Below, one piece after another: positions 60,644-64,000 of a DNA stretch of 64,000 bases (position 1 is the stretch's first letter; each line of letters starts with the position of its first letter). Source of the DNA: Micromonospora citrea (GTDB taxonomy: Bacteria; Actinomycetota; Actinomycetes; Mycobacteriales; Micromonosporaceae); assembly GCF_900090315.1 (NCBI RefSeq), contig NZ_FMHZ01000002.1:3752501-3816500 (forward strand), read 5' to 3'. The notes beneath the pieces were generated by a model. That model was not told the origin of the DNA. It made no database searches and saw only the letters and a list, made by a program, of their open reading frames with translations. Position numbers and translations under genes: made by a program.

Positions 60644-63322
60644 GTGGCACTGGCGCTCTACCGCAAGTACCGGCCACGCACCTTCGCCGAGGTCATCGGG
60701 CAGGAGCACGTCACCGAGCCGCTGTCGCAGGCGTTGCGCAGCGGGCGGCTCAACCACGCCTATCTCTTCTCCGGCCCACGCGGCTGCGGCAAGACCTCCA
60801 GCGCCCGCATCCTGGCCCGCTCGCTCAACTGTGAGCAGGGTCCCACGCCGGAGCCGTGCGGGCAGTGCGAGTCGTGCCGCGAGTTGGCGACCGACGGCGG
60901 CTCGATCGACGTGCTGGAGATCGACGCGGCCAGCCACGGTGGCGTCGACGACGCCCGCGAGCTGCGCGAGAAGGCGTTCTTCGCGCCGGCCAAGAGCCGC
61001 TTCAAGATCTATGTCATCGACGAGGCGCACATGGTCTCGTCGGCCGGCTTCAACGCCCTGCTGAAGCTGGTCGAGGAGCCCCCGGAGTACGTCAAGTTCA
61101 TCTTCGCGACCACCGAGCCGGAGAAGGTCCTCGGCACGATCAAGTCGCGGACGCACCACTACCCGTTCCGGCTGATCCCGCCGAAGGTGCTCCGCCCCTA
61201 CCTGGAGCAGCTCTGCGAGGCCGAGGGGGTCTCCGTCGAGCCGGCGGTCTTCCCGCTGGTGGTGCGCGCCGGCGGCGGCAGCGCCCGGGACAGCCTCTCC
61301 GTGCTCGACCAGCTCATCGCCGGGGCCGGGCCGGAGGGCGTCACCTACTCGCGTGCCGCGGCCCTGCTCGGCGTCACCGACGCCGCCCTGATCGACGAGA
61401 TGTGCGACGCGTTGGCGGCCGGCGACGGGGCGGCCGCGTACGCGACCGTCGACCGGGTGGCCGAAGCCGGGCACGACCCGCGCCGGTTCGCCTCCGACCT
61501 GCTGGAGCGGCTGCGCGACCTGATCGTGCTCCAGCAGGTGCCGGACGCCGCCGCCAAGGGCCTGATCGACGGCCCGGCCGACCAGATCGAGCGGATGGCC
61601 GCCCAGGCCCAGCGGCTCGGCTCGGCCACCCTGTCGCGCTGCGCCGACATCGTGCACAACGGCCTGGTGGAGATGCGCGGCACCACCGCGCCCCGGCTGC
61701 TGCTGGAGCTGATCTGCGCCCGGATGCTGCTGCCCGGCGCCGACGACACCACCGGCGGCCTGCTCCAGCGCCTGGAACGCATGGAGCGCCGGCTCACCCT
61801 CGCGGGCACCGACGCGCCGCCGGCCGCCGCCGGCCCCGCGCCGGTCGCCGCCGCCCCTGCCGTACGCCCCGAGCCCGCCCCCGCCGCGCCCCCGTCGCCC
61901 GAGGTGAGTGCCCCGGCCGGGGCGGACGCCCCCGGCGCGGGCCTCCCGGCGGCCTCCCCGGGTGCCGGGCCGCGCGGCGCCGGGCCGGGTGCTCCGGCGG
62001 CGGCGGGGCCCGTCCCGGGCGCGCCGACGTCTCCTGCCGCGCCGGTCTCGGCCGACCCTGCCGCAGGCGTTGCCCGACGGGTGGTGCCGCCGTCGGCGGT
62101 GATGCCCGACCCGGCGACCCCCGAGCCGCCCCGCCCCGGCGCGCAGCCGACCGGCGCGCTGGACGCCGTAGCGGTACGCCGTGTCTGGCCGGACATCGTG
62201 GCCAAGGTCAACCGGATCAAGAAACCGGCCGCCGCCCTGATGCGCGACGCGGTGGTGCGCGACGTCGACGGCGACACCCTGGTGCTGACCGTCAAGTCGC
62301 CGGTGCTCGCGCAGATGATGGGCAACCACACCTCGGTGCTGGCCGAGGCGCTCTACGAGGAGTTCGGCGGTCGCTGGCAGATCCGTTGCGAGGTGGCCGG
62401 CGAGCGGGGCGCCGCGACGGTCGGCGGCCCGTCCCGTACCGCCGCTCCGGCCCGCCCCGCCTCCCCGCCGCCGGCCGCCCCCGCCCACCAGGCCCAGGGC
62501 GGCGGAGGCGGCGGAACGTCCGCCGGGGCGAACGGTGCCGTCGGCGGGTCCGACGGCGTGCCCGGCGGGTCCGACGGCGCGGGCGGGGGGCCCCGTGGCG
62601 CGGGCGGTCAGGGCGGGGCGACCCGTCCCGGCTCAGGCACGGCGCGGGGTGGAGGCGCGCCCGGCGCCGACGCCGCCGAGGACTGGCCCGAGCCGGCCCG
62701 GCCCGGTGGCCCGGCCGGCGGGGGCGAGGACTGGCCGGAGCCGGCCCGCCCGGGTGGTGCGGCCGGGGGCGCCGACGACTGGCCGGAACCTGCCCGGCCG
62801 GGCGGCACGTCGGCCACCAACCCGACGACCGGCGCTCCGACGGGTGGCACCCCGACGGGCGGCCCTCCGATCGGCGGCCCTCCGACAGGTGGGGCACCGG
62901 CGGCCACCGCCGTCGCGGGTGGCGCGTCGGCGGTCGCCGTACCGAAACCGGCCGGTCCCTCGGCGGCCCCGCCGCAGGCCGCGCCCGCCGGTCCGCCGGT
63001 GAGCAGCGCGATCGCGGCGGCGCGGGCGGCAGCCGCGGGGCGCGGCCCGCGTCCGGCCCAGGCGGCCCGGAAGACGGCGGACGCCGAGTGGGCCGGCGAG
63101 CCGCCGTACGACCCCGACTTCGACGGGCCGGTGCGCGGCGGGGGGCGTCCCGGCGGCGCTTCGCCGGCGAGCCCGGCCTACGAGGGCTTCGACCCCGGCG
63201 ACGAGCCGCTGGACGAGGTGCTCGACGAGCGGACCGCGCGGGAGTCGAGCGAGGAGCAGGCGGTACGGCTGCTGCGCGAGGCCTTCGGCGCGGAGAAGAT
63301 CGACGAGGTGGACGCCCGGTAG
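60644..63322 (+). CDS. dnaX: DNA polymerase III subunits gamma/tau
   Basis: 892 residues from the GTG at 60644 after GAGGAGGCGGG; longer frames upstream are noncoding. The clamp-loader ATPase starts [20 protein letters not shown], with Walker [13 protein letters not shown] near residue 43, a four-Cys zinc module (CEQGP.. CGQCESC) near 62-78, DEAH in VIDEAHMVS near 125, and [15 protein letters not shown] (sensor 2). Residues about 395-500 are Ala/Pro-rich. A domain near 510-590 ([20 protein letters not shown]) is the tau-type C-terminal region, followed by a long Gly/Pro linker with WPEPARPGG repeats and an acidic end. It loads the sliding clamp in the replisome. No slippery A-run for a gamma form is visible. 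Confidence 0.96.
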   Translation: MALALYRKYRPRTFAEVIGQEHVTEPLSQALRSGRLNHAYLFSGPRGCGKTSSARILARSLNCEQGPTPEPCGQCESCRELATDGGSIDVLEIDAASHGGVDDARELREKAFFAPAKSRFKIYVIDEAHMVSSAGFNALLKLVEEPPEYVKFIFATTEPEKVLGTIKSRTHHYPFRLIPPKVLRPYLEQLCEAEGVSVEPAVFPLVVRAGGGSARDSLSVLDQLIAGAGPEGVTYSRAAALLGVTDAALIDEMCDALAAGDGAAAYATVDRVAEAGHDPRRFASDLLERLRDLIVLQQVPDAAAKGLIDGPADQIERMAAQAQRLGSATLSRCADIVHNGLVEMRGTTAPRLLLELICARMLLPGADDTTGGLLQRLERMERRLTLAGTDAPPAAAGPAPVAAAPAVRPEPAPAAPPSPEVSAPAGADAPGAGLPAASPGAGPRGAGPGAPAAAGPVPGAPTSPAAPVSADPAAGVARRVVPPSAVMPDPATPEPPRPGAQPTGALDAVAVRRVWPDIVAKVNRIKKPAAALMRDAVVRDVDGDTLVLTVKSPVLAQMMGNHTSVLAEALYEEFGGRWQIRCEVAGERGAATVGGPSRTAAPARPASPPPAAPAHQAQGGGGGGTSAGANGAVGGSDGVPGGSDGAGGGPRGAGGQGGATRPGSGTARGGGAPGADAAEDWPEPARPGGPAGGGEDWPEPARPGGAAGGADDWPEPARPGGTSATNPTTGAPTGGTPTGGPPIGGPPTGGAPAATAVAGGASAVAVPKPAGPSAAPPQAAPAGPPVSSAIAAARAAAAGRGPRPAQAARKTADAEWAGEPPYDPDFDGPVRGGGRPGGASPASPAYEGFDPGDEPLDEVLDERTARESSEEQAVRLLREAFGAEKIDEVDAR

Positions 63323-63557
63323 GCGCGCCACCGCGGCCTCGCGCCCCGACTGCGGCTGCCGACGGGGCCGCGCCTGTGACGTGCCGGGTACGGCGGCGCG
63401 ATCTCGGCAGGAACGGCCTCTCCGGGGGCCGTCCCGTACCAAGATCTCGACCGGCGAACGGGCAGCGGGGCGCGGTCGCACCGGGGGCGGGGCGGGGCCG
63501 CTCGGAGCGGATAGGCTGAGCGGCGGCCGAGCAGACGAGTGCGAGAAGGAGCCATCC

Positions 63558-63890
63558 GTGCGCCCAGGTGGACAGCCGAACATGCAGCAGATGCTGAAGC
63601 AGGCGCAGAAGATGCAGCAGCAGATCGCCAAGGCCCAGGCCGAGCTCGCCGAGGCCGAGCTGACCGGCACCGCCGGTGGCGGCCTGGTGACCGCGACCGT
63701 CGCCGGCACCGGTGAGCTCAAGGCGATCAAGATCGACCCGAAGGCGGTCGACCCGGAGGACGTGGAGACCCTGGAGGATCTCGTCGTCGCGGCCATGCAC
63801 AACGCCGCCGAGGCGGCCCGGGAGCTGACCGAGAAGAAGATGGGCCCGGTCACCGGCGGCATGGGCGGCCTCGGCCTGCCCGGTTTCTGA
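63558..63890 (+). CDS. ybaB: YbaB/EbfC family nucleoid-associated protein
   Basis: 110 residues from the GTG at 63558, with AGAAGGAG upstream. A helix rich in Gln/Lys ([20 protein letters not shown]) is followed by a beta sheet with [20 protein letters not shown] and a C-terminal helix ([17 protein letters not shown]), ending Gly-rich. YbaB/EbfC proteins are dimeric DNA binders encoded between dnaX and recR in most bacteria. The recR start follows 7 bases after its stop. Confidence 0.94.
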   Translation: MRPGGQPNMQQMLKQAQKMQQQIAKAQAELAEAELTGTAGGGLVTATVAGTGELKAIKIDPKAVDPEDVETLEDLVVAAMHNAAEAARELTEKKMGPVTGGMGGLGLPGF

Positions 63891-63897
63891 GCGGCAG

Positions 63898-64000
63898 ATG
63901 TACGAGGGTGCCATCCAGGACCTGATCGACGAGCTGGGTCGGCTGCCGGGCGTCGGCCCGAAGAGCGCCCAGCGGATCGCCTTCCACGTGCTGTCGGCCG
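63898..64000 (+). CDS. recR: Recombination mediator RecR, 5' end only
   Basis: 34 codons to the edge of the window from the ATG at 63898: [20 protein letters not shown], then [12 protein letters not shown]. This is the N-terminal helix-hairpin-helix of RecR. The dnaX-ybaB-recR order confirms it. RecR acts with RecF/RecO to load RecA at gaps. The zinc finger and Toprim domain lie beyond the window. Confidence 0.94.
   Translation, partial: MYEGAIQDLIDELGRLPGVGPKSAQRIAFHVLSA

Noticed and set aside
60644..63322. Programmed frameshift producing a separate gamma subunit from dnaX
   Set aside because: No A-rich slippery run with a following stem was seen in the region where such sites occur.

Overview
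The window is high-GC actinobacterial chromosome and most probably comes from Micromonosporaceae (Micromonospora or a close relative). The evidence is frequent GTG starts and ATGA/GTGA start-stop overlaps, a DUF397/Scr1-type regulator pair, SigE-family sigma factors, an AftD-type arabinosyltransferase locus, and the conserved order SRP RNA, dnaX, ybaB, recR. This is inferred from gene content and style, not from a database search.

Layout. Positions 1-3255 hold the 3' end of an rRNA operon (23S partial, 5S, strong hairpin), followed by a decayed VOC gene. Positions 3.7-10 kb carry single genes: VanW-domain protein, NudC, a polysaccharide flippase-like protein, an FkbM methyltransferase and a WYL regulator. 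Positions 10.1-23.7 kb form a cell-envelope glycan locus: two large membrane proteins, a DUF2613 peptide, a GT4 glycosyltransferase, a VWA/solute-binding protein, a 1505-residue AftD-like arabinofuranosyltransferase, a SAM methyltransferase and a DUF3068 protein. From memory, the same families occur at the mycobacterial Rv0224c-Rv0227c and Rv0236c/Rv0236A loci. Positions 24-36.2 kb carry a DUF885 peptidase, a DMT exporter, a PHP/HhH protein, a secreted GH81 beta-1,3-glucanase with a LacI-type operator, an M23 lipoprotein, a tRNA deaminase pair, a thioesterase/TetR operon and deoD.

Positions 36289-41741 are an integrative element in the 3' half of tRNA-Ser(CGA), bounded by 60-bp perfect direct repeats. 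It has a tyrosine integrase, a truncated excisionase joined directly to a HAD hydrolase, a two-gene cassette (351-residue soluble protein plus 188-residue four-helix membrane protein), and a divergent membrane-anchored winged-helix-like protein. Remnants of a second int-HAD module and of a third integrase tail show repeated insertion and deletion. The cargo genes are visibly poorer in GC than the flanks, and all three contain a TTA leucine codon. This is the best candidate for an undescribed, possibly defensive, system.

Positions 41.9-58.3 kb are accessory chromosome: MarR/SDR with a broken MFS transporter, DUF5872, a large secreted subtilase, a SigE-family sigma factor with a membrane-anchored propeller protein, a WYL/VOC/YdeI-like divergon with a clear operator, Scr1/DUF397 regulators, a TSUP permease and an alpha/beta hydrolase. 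Positions 58.4-60.1 kb hold a membrane protein of unknown function and a frameshifted integrase remnant beside tRNA-Ser(GGA), the scar of another insertion. From 60.4 kb the window returns to core genome: SRP RNA, dnaX, ybaB and the start of recR.
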